Positions 9,765 through 19,489 are shown, counted from the stretch's first letter. The stretch is DNA of 21,912 nucleotides from Euprymna scolopes (GCA_024364805.1 CM044490.1:7551239-7573150); one strand, 5' to 3'. Numbers and translations are program-made. The notes: generated by a model not told the origin, from the sequence alone.

Positions 9765-10021
9765 ACGACAAGGTACTATACGAGGCTGACTGGAAAGCGA
9801 TCAGGGATCTTATCAGAGATGCTGAATAGGAAAATATATATGCTCCCGCGAGACACTGCGCATGAGACCACTAAATAGTTCAAAGCATCAATTAAATTAT
9901 GCGTAATCGAAAGTAAGCTCTCTAGACAACCCCGCATTTCTCAATGGTTTACTTCTACTTGCGCAGCTGACATTGCTTTGCGCGAACATTCATCCTTCAG
10001 TGGAGAATAAAAACAGACAAA
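9765..10021 (+). pseudogene. LINE C linker, first part
   Basis: YEADWKAIRDLIRDA (9779-9823) matches the family's 'YxKADWDxxRDFI' that follows the endonuclease. Further on, SRQPRISQWF (9921-9950) and TCAADIALREHSSF match 'PWFTPxCAxAIAxRNHYFH' of the linker. Frames change between the two pieces. The sequence then runs into the antisense Gypsy scrap instead of the expected 30-45 bases of linker. Confidence 0.72.
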
Positions 10022-10185
10022 CGTATGTTATTTTCCATAATCGTCACCCCTTTCAAGCAATATAATACCTTTTTCCTATGCCAAAACCGGCGAATTGTCT
10101 TCACCAGTTCGAGCCGAGATTTAGGGAAACCATTTTGTATGAATTCGGCGAGGTACGGCATACCGCGTCAGTAGCATCTGCAGTC
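10022..10185 (-). mobile_element. antisense Ty3/Gypsy scrap inside LINE C
   Basis: This segment is an inverted, diverged copy of about 10742-10912 in the neighbouring Gypsy element (the start of its integrase region). The best stretch is a 28-base exact inverted match between 10113-10140 and 10794-10821. Lower similarity continues on both sides. It has no LTRs. The flanking sequence on both sides is the LINE C linker, so this is an insertion into the LINE. I see no clear target-site duplication. It is a fossil fragment only. Confidence 0.8.
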
Positions 10186-10548
10186 ACAATTTATAGAAGC
10201 TAGAGATAATTGTAAGAAAGAAATACTGATAGATAAGAGAGATTATACGGAAACCACCAGAGACCACATTAAAGCGCAGAGAGTAGGAAATTGTGATTTC
10301 TGCAAAACATACACCAGTGTAGTAAGTAATGAGCAATCAACAATTCCCTTATTATCCAACAATCATAAGACTATTCGCACGGCAACCTAAAAAGGTAAGA
10401 TAATTACCCATCAATTTGCCTCAAACTCTATTTGGCCACAACAACCTACTTGATTCCTGATTTTCATTAGCTGAAATACACCACCTTAGATTATCTTAAA
10501 ATAACCCCTTCATAAATGCATATTATCATCAAAAAAGTGATACATCTT
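10186..10548 (+). pseudogene. LINE C linker, second part, up to RT start
   Basis: A frame open from 10187 to 10387 reads FIEARDNCKKEILIDKRDY, then KAQRVGNCDFCKTYTSVVS and STIPLLSNNHKTIRTAT. This matches the family's 'FxEARxxCKxxxxxAK...xxQRxGSRDFWxIxNSVxNKGxSTIPxLxNxxxxxSTxTDKAxLFA'. After a frame change, HQFASNS and LKITPS followed by HIIIKK (to about 10536) match 'FAxNSTLDD...LxNIKITPSMVxxIIKKLD'. The next residues of the LINE appear only after the downstream LTR, at 12363. Confidence 0.78.
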
Positions 10549-10726
10549 CGTAGAGGTGGAATCGAACCCAAGACGCCCAGTTACAAGATTGGAGTGGTCT
10601 TGGCGTTACATCCCCATAGAAGTAGACTCGCCCGTTTGCGTGAGAGGCGAGATCGGGCTACTTTAACAAGACCTTCACAGCAACGGTCGTGCTTTCAAAT
10701 ATACGTCGTCGTGCCGACACTTTACA
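10549..10726 (+). repeat. 5' LTR of the Gypsy element
   Basis: About 178 bp, aligned along its whole length with 12184-12359. It ends in TTTACA. The element's interior, integrase-like sequence, begins directly after it. Like its partner, it carries CTTGGCGTTACA and, on the minus strand, GGGTTCGATTCC, which matches a Pol III B box. Confidence 0.8.
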
Positions 10727-12160
10727 TGGCGTCGATGAAAGGATTATGGCTGCAGCTGCTACTGACGAGGAATACGGTAAGCTCGCCGAATTAATACAAA
10801 ATGGTTTCCCTAAATCTCGGCACGAACTGCCCGACACAATTTTCTGGTTGTGGCAAATGAAAGCGGAGTTATATTACTTGGCAGTGGTCACGATGATGGA
10901 AAATAAAATACTTATACCCAGAAAACTATGTGAGGATATACTGGAATCGCTCAATTTGGCGCATCAGGGCGTAAATAGAATGTTGGCAAACGCAATACAA
11001 CGGCTGTTTTGGTCATGACTAAACGCAAGCATTCGGCAGACCCGGGTCCACTGCAGAGTATGTAATGTAATAGCTCAGTCACAACCTAGGGAAGCCCGAA
11101 TGCTCCCCTCGAACCTCGAGTTTCCATTTCAGAAAACGGTGACGGACTTTTTCGATTTACAAACGAAGAACTTCCTAGTATATGCATATAGATACACCAG
11201 ATTGGTAGAAGTCACTCTGATGTCGTCCGGGAATGCCAAAGCTACATGTGGCGCCCTACAGAACTGGTTCTGCACGTATGGCGTCTCGAAGAAACTGTCA
11301 ATCGATACTGTACCACCGTTTCACTCGAGTGAATGTAACCGGTTCCTAGATAATTGGGGCATAGGGAAACGAACAATATTGGCATATTACCCTTAAAGCA
11401 ACCTAAGAACAGACTTGTCCCTTAAAACGACTAAAAGTATACTTATTGATAGCACAGGCAGTTGCTAGTACCCTACGGACTCATCGCAACACCCCGGTAA
11501 AAGACATACATATGTCTCCAGCGATGATGCTCTACGGTCGGGTAATAAAGGATTTTCACCAAGTACTCTGGGACCGATATCCAATTCATAAATACTGGAG
11601 AGAAATCAGTCGTTATATGGAAACAGCGATAGCAAAAAAACACTTACGGAATAATAGGGAATACAATCTAAATTGTCACCCACTTCAGAAACTAAAAATC
11701 AGAGAAACGGTGCAGGTTCAAAACCAAGTTGGTCCACAGCCGCCCCGATGGAAGGAAGGGCGGTGGAAACACTGAGTAACCGGCAGTATTATGTACGCAT
11801 TAATGGGAGTAACCGGGTTACCCTTCGCAATCGCAAATTCCTCCGAAGAATAAACCCCGTGGTAGATACCCCTGGTTACTCGATACCTGCGGAACCACCA
11901 GGAATGTTGGATACCATAGAAAATCTAGCAAGAGCCGAAATACCCGAACAATGCCACCCACGTGTACGGATCAATACCAGCCCGAAACATTCGGCACTCT
12001 GCCAGAACAGATTGAGATGGATGACGCAGCATCCCCTGAGATGATGGAGGTTGAGGACGACCAACCTGTACGTCGTAGCAGAAGGGTGAGGGAACCATCC
12101 AGGAACCTATCCCCACAGACATGGGGCACGTCGCACGACTACTGCAGAGCCTCAAAATAA
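10727..12160 (+). pseudogene. Gypsy integrase region (fossil)
   Basis: Remains of the integrase, the enzyme that joins the element's DNA copy to the host genome. Reading along the plus strand I see the zinc-finger region, with IPRKLCEDILESL and AHQGVNRMLANA (about 10911-10995) and a Cys pair in VHCRVC (about 11050). Next come parts of the catalytic core (11100-11396 and 11446-11600, including TVTDFFDLQ and GNAKATCGALQNWFCTYGV). The C-terminal part follows, with RVTLRNRKFLRRINPVVDT (about 11810-11870) and an Arg-rich tail, VRRSRRVREPS (about 12070-12105). The open pieces are in different frames and the gene is broken. Confidence 0.85.
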
Positions 12161-12170
12161 CGCGAATATC

Positions 12171-12183
12171 TTGGGGGAGGGCG
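12171..12183 (+). other. polypurine tract of the Gypsy element
   Basis: TTGGGGGAGGGCG ends directly before the TGTAGC start of the 3' LTR. This is the position and composition expected of the plus-strand primer site of LTR elements. Confidence 0.7.
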
Positions 12184-12359
12184 TGTAGCGGTGGAATCGA
12201 ACCCAGAACGCCAAGTTACAAGGCAGGAGTGGTCTTGGCGTTACACCTCCATAGAATAGACTCGACTGCTTGCATGACAGGCAAGAGCGGTCTACTTAAA
12301 CAAGCTAGTCACGGCAAGAAGTATGTTTTTAATATACGTACTGTTGCCAAAACTTTACA
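12184..12359 (+). repeat. 3' LTR of the Gypsy element
   Basis: 176 bp starting TGTAGC and ending TTTACA, with the canonical TG...CA and the 4-base inverted end TGTA/TACA. It contains a perfect 9-bp inverted repeat, AACGCCAAG (12207-12215) and CTTGGCGTT (12234-12242), with an 18-base loop. Directly after it the LINE C RT reading resumes. Confidence 0.82.
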
Positions 12360-13160
12360 ACCTCAAAAGCGTGCGTGCCGTATATCATTCCGGTTTTATT
12401 ATTAAGAGACATGATCAGCTGAGGTTGCACGCGTTCTCTATAAACTCTACAACACATGCCCTTACACATTTTGCTTTTCTGACTGCTGGAACACTGTTTC
12501 CGCAGTGCAAGTCTACAAAAAATTATGACACTTAAGTTATTGCCGCATTAGCCCCTACTCTGCTGACCGAAATATTTGATCGCATAACAAACCAAGCTCT
12601 ATTCCATTATCTTACTGCTGCTAAACTTCTGTCCGACAAACAATATTGATTGAGTCAAAAACGTTCTATTGCAGTTTTCTAACTGTAATATCTGAATGTA
12701 TATACTATACGCTGGACAATGAAGGGATGGCCAGCCTTGTAACCCTAGATATATCTGAAGCTTTTGATAGTGTATGGCACAATCGTCGTCTCGGAAATTC
12801 ACTTTATATAGTCGAATATTTAACATAATTAAATATTTGTAAAATAAGAGAAGAATCCAGGTTTTCCTCGATGGCTGTATATCAAAATAATGATATAAAT
12901 GCAGGTGTCTATAAGAGGTCGATGCTTGGACTTCATTATCAAAATTATCTCGGAGCTGGGTATATTTGCAGATAACACCAAACTCTATAAGCGGCACGAG
13001 GAGAAAATGAATGAACACATAGCTAAGGCAATGGCGGTAACGATTGAGAAAGACCTCTCATCTGTAGAAAAACTAGTACAAAAATAGTAGGTAACATTCA
13101 AATCTACAAAGACTATAACAAATGATTAGGGTTATGAAAACAGTACATTCATTTCATTTT
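12360..13160 (+). pseudogene. LINE C reverse transcriptase domain
   Basis: RNA-dependent DNA polymerase. SKACVPYIIPVLLLRDMI (12363-12416) matches the family's 'SKAxGPDGIPVxVLK' at the start of RT. EVARVLYKLYNTCLYTFCFS (from 12421) and a following DCWNTVSAVQVYK match 'ELAxxLxxLYNxCLxxxxFPxCWKxxxVVPVxK'. Further on are HYLTAAKLLS, LDISEAFDSVWH (motif A, 12745-12780, catalytic Asp kept), INAGVYKRSMLG (motif B, 12895-12930, compare 'INAGVPQGSVLG') and IFADNTKLY (motif C, 12962-12988, Asn replacing the second Asp). Only about 10 residues separate motifs B and C where about 30 are usual, so there is an internal deletion. Frames differ between the blocks. The minus-strand frame 13018-12599 is an antisense shadow. 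Confidence 0.85.
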
Positions 13161-13319
13161 TTTTACCCTCGGGTATATATCCAACACAGACACAGTTAAT
13201 CAACCGACAACCACATCACTCTATATAAAATTAGATATAAGATATACACAGATACACACTCTAAAGTCAATACAATAAAAAGAATAAGATGTTTTGGTAG
13301 ATCTACTAATGATATGTTG

Positions 13320-13907
13320 CCTGAAAGTAATTTGTTAAAACTACACGGATATATGTTCACAATGAACATCAAGGGTTGTGCCGCCGCTGCTGGGAGGAAT
13401 ATGGCATCTCTCTACCGTACTAGAACTTACTTACGCCTTAAAGTATCCTGTATCTCTACAGGGCTACCATTCACCCATGTATAGGGTATCGTTGTCAGAT
13501 ACGGGTTGATGAACCTCCTCTCAATCATAGACACGGTTTTCCGGAGAGTCGCAATTGGTCCTAGACTGTCAGCTAGGCTTCAGTCTCTATCCCATTGACG
13601 AAATGGTACATCCGTCCGCATGTTTTACAAGTATTTTTTATGAAAAATGCTCCAATGAACTACAGACCCATGTAACCCTCGACGTAAATCATCCGGCTTA
13701 CTTGACAAACAGCAAAATCCCACCCCTACACAGTAAAGATGCCCAGATGCCAGAAAGCCTGCTACACTAATACTTTCATTGCCAAGAATTTCTACACTTT
13801 AAATTAATTTCCCGTTTTCTTGTTTCCCCGAATGTACTTACATGCAGAAGTTGACGTGTAATGAAATCAATCATCTTGCTGATAAACTCCCTAAAATGTC
13901 TCGCTGA
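13320..13907 (+). pseudogene. LINE C C-terminal region and stop
   Basis: Post-RT region of the same lineage as LINE A. Pieces read in order include NMASLYRTRTYL, FRRVAIGPRLSARLQSLSH (about 13535-13590, compare 'RRVxxLIGxPxLSxxLQSLSHRR'), FYEKCSNELQTHV (about 13642-13680, compare 'FYxxCSSELxxxV') and CTYMQKLTCNEINHLADK, then LPKMSR before TGA at 13905-13907. At least two frame changes are present. The short tail after the stop, with CAATAAAATTAGG near 13970, is probably the 3' UTR end. Confidence 0.75.
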
Positions 13908-13980
13908 TATTACGTCCCAGTTAGTAGCCTTCTGCATCAAAATAACACTGCGTTGTGTGGGGTGTAAATGCAATAAAATT

Positions 13981-14983
13981 AGGTAATTTTACTCCTCAAT
14001 CATAAAAATAAAATCAGACTTTCAGATTCACATCAGCCATTATGGAATGGTCAATGTTAATCTGAACAATTCAGCCCAAACCAATTACCTATAAATTACT
14101 TTTAATTGATTAAATCCTATTTTTTTGCAGAATTCTTGAAGTTCCTCAAGTGTTTTTAACATAGTAGTGCAAACACTTTTCTAAAAATATGTAATACCAT
14201 TTTACAAAGTTATCTTTAACTGCTCTTAATTTTTGCTTTTGCTAAACCATGCAAGGTCTCATATCATTTTATATTATTTCTTATTCTTTAAATAGTACCA
14301 AATTTACAGTAATATTACAAATAAACAGGGAATCAAATACACTTAAGATCAAATACAAATTAACAAGGAATCAAATACATTTAAGATCAGATTAATGTTT
14401 TCTACGTAAATTAACCATGTGATTTCGCTCAATAATTATTTGTTTATTAATAGAGACTTTTACAGATTTCTATAAATTCACGGTTTACGATTTTTCAACT
14501 TTAGAATGTTATACAGGAAATAAAAATATAAATAGGTTATACGATTTACGAAAATATAATTCCTGTAATAACACATAACTGTTGATGTATATTTTCAGTT
14601 AATTATCCATGTCTATGCATAAAAATTTTAAATGTAACTGATGAGTATTGGTTATTCCTTTAATACTAATAGTTAAATAATACTTGAAAAGGGGCTGATA
14701 AGTACATATAATATTTTGTAATTTTCTGAAAATCATGAAATATTCAACACTTTGTAGATAAATTGTTATTACTGCAATCTGTATAATAACATCATAGATT
14801 AAAGTAATACTGTGTTAATATATAATAATAGATAAAAAATATCGTACCAGGAGATTAAATATTATAGTATAAATTTATACGTTGTATTCGCTTAACATAA
14901 ATAATATTATTTACCAAATACGTTGTCAAATTGCTCTTCTTGAGTGACATCTGGTTTTCGGTATATATTGAGCAAATATTATC
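13981..14983. other. AT-rich DNA, only a short tandem duplication seen
   Basis: Apart from the 38-bp duplication at 14319-14394, nothing recognisable. Confidence 0.55.
14319..14394. repeat. 38-bp unit, two tandem copies
   Basis: 14319-14356 and 14357-14394 are tandem copies that differ at only a few positions. Both contain GGAATCAAATACA and TTAAGATCA. This is a local duplication with no function apparent. Confidence 0.8.
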
Positions 14984-14997
14984 ATATATATATATAC

Positions 14998-15048
<51 letters not shown>
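14984..15048. repeat. (AT)n array with palindromic TATATACATATGTATATA
   Basis: Alternating AT broken by symmetric ACATATGT-type interruptions, so the array is largely self-complementary. Confidence 0.93.
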
Positions 15049-15049
<1 letters not shown>

Positions 15050-17160
15050 CCATTTGACTGAGCAATGTTTAATTATTAGAAAAATGTAATCACCTTGCAT
15101 GACAGTCTCATAAAGCAACATTATAGCATATTTCTAGGAATATGGCAGGAAGAATAGCGGTGATTTTCTGTTTATTTTATTGTAATTTCATTAGAGTTTA
15201 TAAATACGTTAAAAATTGCAGCATCACATTAGTCATACAATATAAAGATACACTGTAAATAGAGCAGCATTGATTGTTATGGTACTATGAAATTCAGGTA
15301 ATTTAAATAAGAGAAATTTACAAAAATGCGATAGCAAAACTATTGCCTTCATTTATCATGTTTATGAGAGCCCATTATAGAAAACAGCATTTTTTTTTGT
15401 TTTGCAATGCCAGTTCCTTTTAAATTTCAATCTTAAATGAGATAACATGAAGATTTATAACTCATTTATTGTCTGAAGAGAGACTACAAAAATAATTAAT
15501 GTAGTAAATGTTCACTTCAAATAGAGGCATCAGCTTAATTATAATATCAGTTGTTGTCAAACCATTATAATTATTAAAGCCTGATATTCTCTATTTAAAA
15601 AGAATTAAATACCTCTACGTTTATATAATTCGATTAATAATATATTGGAATTTCCCTTCAGGTAAACGACTATTATTCGATATACCAAAATACAGTTTTC
15701 CAGGTTGTGTCTTTTGTTTATACAGCTCCCCTCCTTACTTCTTAGTCCGCTTTCGCGGAATTGGTCTTGTGATTTCACGGCAGAGTATGAATCGTATAAT
15801 GATAAATCGAATATCTCAAAAATAGAGAGAAATAGGCATATAAATCGATAGTGATCTTGGGTTTGGGAACTACGAGGAGGGAGATAGAAAAAAGAAAGAA
15901 AGAAAGGACTCACATATTTTTGAGCCTAAAGTGTCTCATCGCCTTTTCCCACACACACCCGAAGACCGTTTTCAATATTCTCCAGAGCTTGCAGTCAACA
16001 GTTATGACAAATTAGGCATCACTGACCTTTTGACCGTAGCCAGATACATTTAGATGTCAGTCATATGAGCAACCGATAGTAAACTTCCACATTTTGTAAA
16101 AAGAAAAAAAAACATAAAGTATGAAAACGTCTACTTTAACTGCAAACAGTAAAAGCATCTTGACTATATGAGCATACGCACAAAAGTCATTGCAGTATGT
16201 CTGTATATGTGTTGATTAAAACATGTAAATGTGTATGTTAACCTATTGCAGCACTAGCATTATAGCCAGTATAGTACAGCAATACACATAAACATCCTGC
16301 AGGTGAATAAAGTAAAATGATAGGTTTGCTTTAACACTAGTTGTGTGACATATATAAAGAATTGATTAAATCTCGGTTTTAATAAATATACGGTTTTCAA
16401 ATTTTGTCATATATTAAATTAACGCAGTTAAATTCAATTACAGACACAACAGTAACCATGTTTAATTTTTCGTTTTAAATATAGACAATTATATAGGGTA
16501 AGTATCTTAACATTTCATAATTTGCAATGCATATTTTTAAAGATAGTTACGTCCAAAATATACTTTTGTATTATTCTTCGTCAATATCATGTTTAAATGG
16601 CATCAGGTGTAAGGTTATACTATCGCCTCCCTTCAACTAAACGATTGTTTTCAATCATAAGTCAACAAATATAATATTTTACTTTAGCGTTTACGAACAA
16701 CGATTCAGAATTTACGGAATTTATTTCATTATCTCGGAAAATATGTAAAACACCTGAAAGTGTGTATTCTTTCACATATTATAAACAGGTGTAAATGTTT
16801 ATGTTGTCCATTGTATTTTCTTAGACAAGAATCACCATGAATGTGTTTTGCAATTTTCCGATTATTTCTATACATTTTCTTTCAGAATCTCAAAAAAGTC
16901 AGTTCATGAGATGATTTTATATGTCACAGACTTTTGTATCTCAAATAATTAATGACATCGCATCACAATGTTTCTCAAGTGAAATATGTCGCCTAACATT
17001 TCCGAAGCGATGAAACAAATATTTTGATATAATTTAATTCAAATCCAACTACAAATATCGTTACTTATCAGCCTAATGCTCTGTAGCCGTTTATCGTACA
17101 AAATCTTCAACGCTTAACTGATGTTTTTATAATAGTAACACTTCCTTCATGTTGAGAAAA
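15050..17160. other. long AT-rich stretch, no feature seen
   Basis: About 2.1 kb without a recognisable element. A slightly GC-richer patch at about 15705-16030 includes a GAAA microsatellite (about 15885-15905) and a 5-bp hairpin, TCCGCTTTCGCGGA (15746-15759). The minus-strand frame 15913-15605 through it has no motif I know. Confidence 0.5.
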
Positions 17161-17166
17161 TGGAGA

Positions 17167-17190
17167 ATATATATATATATATAAATATAT
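17167..17190. repeat. short (AT)n microsatellite
   Basis: A run of alternating AT with one interruption, just upstream of the Helitron-like terminus. Confidence 0.85.
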
Positions 17191-17201
17191 CTACTACTCT
17201 A

Positions 17202-17340
17202 TCTCTACTATTATATAAAACTCACTTGGCGTGTTTGTGGATTTCTTCCTCATATGTTCCGAAACAGCTATGCCATATTTTTCAAATTTAACACAAAGTT
17301 AATTTATACATATGTTAGTGTTCTTACAGGATAACATCTA
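17202..17340 (+). mobile_element. Helitron-like 5' terminus
   Basis: TCTCTACTATTATATAAAAC follows an A at 17201. It runs into CTCACTTGGCGTGTTTGTGG, then TTCCGAAACAGCTATGCC and TTTCAAATTTAACACAAAG. A 5'-TC end written TCTCTACTA, placed after a host A, and followed by a GTTTGT-rich stretch and a 'CGAAACxGCT...AAATTTxxCACA' segment is the pattern I associate with many animal Helitrons. I could not find the matching 3' end (a hairpin followed by CTRR) downstream, so this is probably a truncated copy. The right limit is a guess. Confidence 0.45.
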
Positions 17341-17468
17341 AAACATCTGATCTTATTAATTGTTTTTTTATAGAAGAAAAACAAGTTTTTACAGCCGAAG
17401 ATTTTATTTTTCAGCAAATCAGTTTTTCAGTAAATCATTCATTCTTAAAAACAGATCTCCTGTCGTCC

Positions 17469-17533
17469 GGAGATATAGCTCAGTAGTATATTATTCGACT
17501 ACAGATCAAATGGTTTAATCAGGATGTATCTTA
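17469..17533 (+). tRNA. degenerate tRNA-Cys-like sequence (pseudo-tRNA or SINE head)
   Basis: GGAGATATAGCTCAGTAGTA carries an A-box-like TAGCTCAGTAGTA. The anticodon arm TTCGA-CTACAGA-TCAAA closely resembles that of tRNA-Cys (TTTGA-CTGCAGA-TCAAG) but has ACA in place of the GCA anticodon. GGTTTAATCAGG stands where a B box GGTTCAAATCC would be. The acceptor ends GGAGATA (17469-17475) and TATCTTA (17527-17533) still pair at most positions. It is about 65 bases, shorter than a tRNA, with the T-arm side shrunken. It is either a tRNA-Cys pseudogene or the head of a tRNA-Cys-derived SINE. Confidence 0.55.
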
Positions 17534-18350
17534 CCGTATTATTTGTATTTTTACTTATCAATGAATACAATTTTAGATAAAGGAAGAGGTAACATATAAA
17601 TCGGGGCAAACGATGGTCGTTTTATATAGATGTGGTTTGATTTTTCATATACTACTTTGGTGTACTCTATATTGAGTTTCATTTTACTCATATACATCAA
17701 CGTTTGTATAACCGGAACAATAAAAAAGACACGTAAATGATTATGTACTATTAAAGTCATATGACACTTATGTTATGCACTTGATTTTATATGATGTTAA
17801 GGTGTAACAAGATATTTCAGTGTTCCTACCGAATGAACGCCCTCTATTATTTTACTAAAAAATCAAAATAAAACTTACGAAGACAATATTGGTTCCCAGT
17901 CATATGCATTTCTCGTTCTAAGTATAGATATAAAGAGAAATTAGCAACGTATCTATCAGCCGTATTGCATAGATACGTTCATTTCCAAGTAATTTAATAT
18001 CGATTAACAAGTATCGATTAAGATACATGAGTTTCTTTTCTGTCCATTTTTTACAGAGATATTTGTCAGAGAGAAATAGAACAAGGAGGAATGAAACAGC
18101 AATCTGTTTCGTAGAGTACATCAACCTGAGGGACATCATATAGTTCATAAAAAGTAATGGATTTTATGACTCTTTAATTATGTCAAGGTCACAGTATCAA
18201 ATTGTCCAACGATGTTATTGGTTCAAAACAGATTAACTTAAATCCGACGATTGCTAATATTTGATAGCCGTCGCGGCGAGTCGTGTTAATAATTTCTGGT
18301 CACAACGAATTCATTCTTTTATTTTCATCCAAATTCAAATATTGTTCCAT
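17534..18350. other. AT-rich DNA, no feature seen
   Basis: Minus-strand frames at 17760-17551 and 18148-17918 have no recognisable motif. Confidence 0.5.
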
Positions 18351-18419
18351 CTCTCTGTCTCTGTCTCTTTCTCTCTTTACCTCTCTCTCCCCCCTCTCCC
18401 TCTCTCTCTGTCTCCCCCG
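18351..18419. repeat. TC-rich polypyrimidine tract
   Basis: Almost pure C/T for about 70 bases (CTCTCTGTCT, CTCCCCCCTCTCC). The short frames on either strand (Ser/Leu-rich on plus, Arg/Glu-rich on minus) come from the repeat. Confidence 0.92.
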
Positions 18420-18421
18420 CG

Positions 18422-19485
18422 CCTTCTTCATTATAGCAATAGTCCCACTTGGTAACTTTGTACTATCCAGTTGGAAGTTGTCTTCATCAGGATTACACAG
18501 GTAGTTAGCCTGTTTTAACAACGACATCAGTTTGCGTGAAGATTATCTTTTTCTTCATTTCATTCTCATACGTAAGCGACTTTTTCACTAGGCTGTTGGC
18601 GCCCGATGACAGCAGGAAAAGTGGCTCTACATACAACACGTGTCGTTTCTGTTACGTGAGAGCTCGGCAACCTACACTAATGAGCTAATTGGTTAAAGTA
18701 ACACTCGCATTTTAATATTTATAGCCATTTATTATAATTCGCGTAGTAATATATGCTAATGTGCAGACATTTCCAGATATAAATGATGTATACAGCGTAT
18801 GAAAATATAATTAATATAGCACGCAGAAATACTAATACGGACTGTTAATTTTTTTTAAAAGTGTCAGTAATTTACAAAAATAGATATTTAACTTAATGTC
18901 TCGCTTAAGAAACAATGTCGTAAATATATTTAATATAACGGTGGTCCATCTTTCGTAATTATACAAATGTATCTGTAATATGTACTGTTTAAAACCCAAT
19001 ATTAAAATAAAATAAAAGCATGCAATGGATTATATAGATCCAGATAAAATCTATTCTTTAATCTGCAGTTTCTGACACTGTATCCATTGTGGTTTGGAAG
19101 TCATACTTCTTGCCATAGTTCTCTTATTAAGGTTATTCCAATTAAATATAACTAGTAATTAAAAAAATAGAACAATAATAATATAATGATACGTAAATAA
19201 GTAGCATATGACAGAAAGAGAAAATAAGTACTTGTCTTATATTGATGCCCTGACGGAATTTTATATTAATATTTTTTTTCATAGGATTTCCTGTTTTCTA
19301 AAATAGAACTTCTATGTGTTGGCAAAACTCACAAACGAGAAAAGAATGTAAACATATTTTAATACCATTAATAAGCGTATTTTTTTTTTTTTATATATTC
19401 CGAACTATGACCGCCCATTGGAATATCAGCCCTTTCCACAGATCTAACCATTGTGGTATAATTATATTATCCGAGAAGTACTAAC
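18422..19485. other. AT-rich DNA with one mixed-composition patch
   Basis: About 18575-18690 is less AT-rich and holds a CACGTG (18638-18643), but I see no gene or element. The rest is featureless. Confidence 0.5.
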
Positions 19486-19489
19486 ATGC

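Larger units (their letters stand above)
10549..12359 (+). mobile_element. broken Ty3/Gypsy-type LTR retroelement
   Basis: Fossil LTR element with two similar terminal repeats (10549-10726 and 12184-12359), an integrase region between them, and a purine-rich tract directly before the 3' LTR. The parts seen are the integrase zinc-finger region, the integrase core, and a basic Arg-rich C-terminal tail. I do not see gag, protease or reverse transcriptase. The coding part is broken, with several breaks. The LTRs differ at roughly one base in five by hand count, so the copy is old. It is inserted into LINE C. A candidate 5-bp target duplication is ACATC (10542-10546) and ACCTC (12360-12364), with one mismatch and imperfect placement. 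Its style is that of the large K02A2.6-like Gypsy families of invertebrates. Confidence 0.85.
9700..13980 (+). mobile_element. LINE C: Jockey/CR1-like LINE split by LTR-element insertions
   Basis: Segments of one LINE ORF2 occur in correct order on the plus strand: linker (9779-10008), linker (10187-10548), RT (12360-13090), C-terminal region (about 13320-13907) and a short 3' tail. The gaps are filled by foreign sequence: an antisense Gypsy scrap (about 10022-10185) and a Gypsy element with LTRs (10549-12359). The end of the endonuclease may be present near 9700 (AVIMIEMPLN) but is uncertain. The ORF ends at a TGA (13905-13907) after LADKLPKMSR, followed by a tail with GCAATAAAATTAGG (about 13970). 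The copy carries several frame changes and is inactive. Confidence 0.82.

Noticed and set aside
10516-10794. 92-residue plus-strand frame starting in LINE sequence
   Set aside because: It crosses from LINE C through the LTR into the element's interior and is a composite of unrelated pieces.
11876-12155. Minus-strand frames over the Gypsy C-terminal region
   Set aside because: Shadows of the plus-strand integrase tail.
12599-13018. 139-residue minus-strand frame, among the longest in the window
   Set aside because: It is antisense to the LINE C RT, whose motifs read on the plus strand.
14984-15048. Large cruciform-capable palindrome
   Set aside because: Self-complementarity is automatic for AT arrays, with no sign of a specific function.
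14855-15121. Minus-strand frame with a Tyr-Ile run
   Set aside because: Artefact of the AT array at 14984-15048.
18261-18527. Ser/Leu-rich and Arg/Glu-rich frames on opposite strands
   Set aside because: Both are translations of the TC tract. An RS-like protein is not supported.
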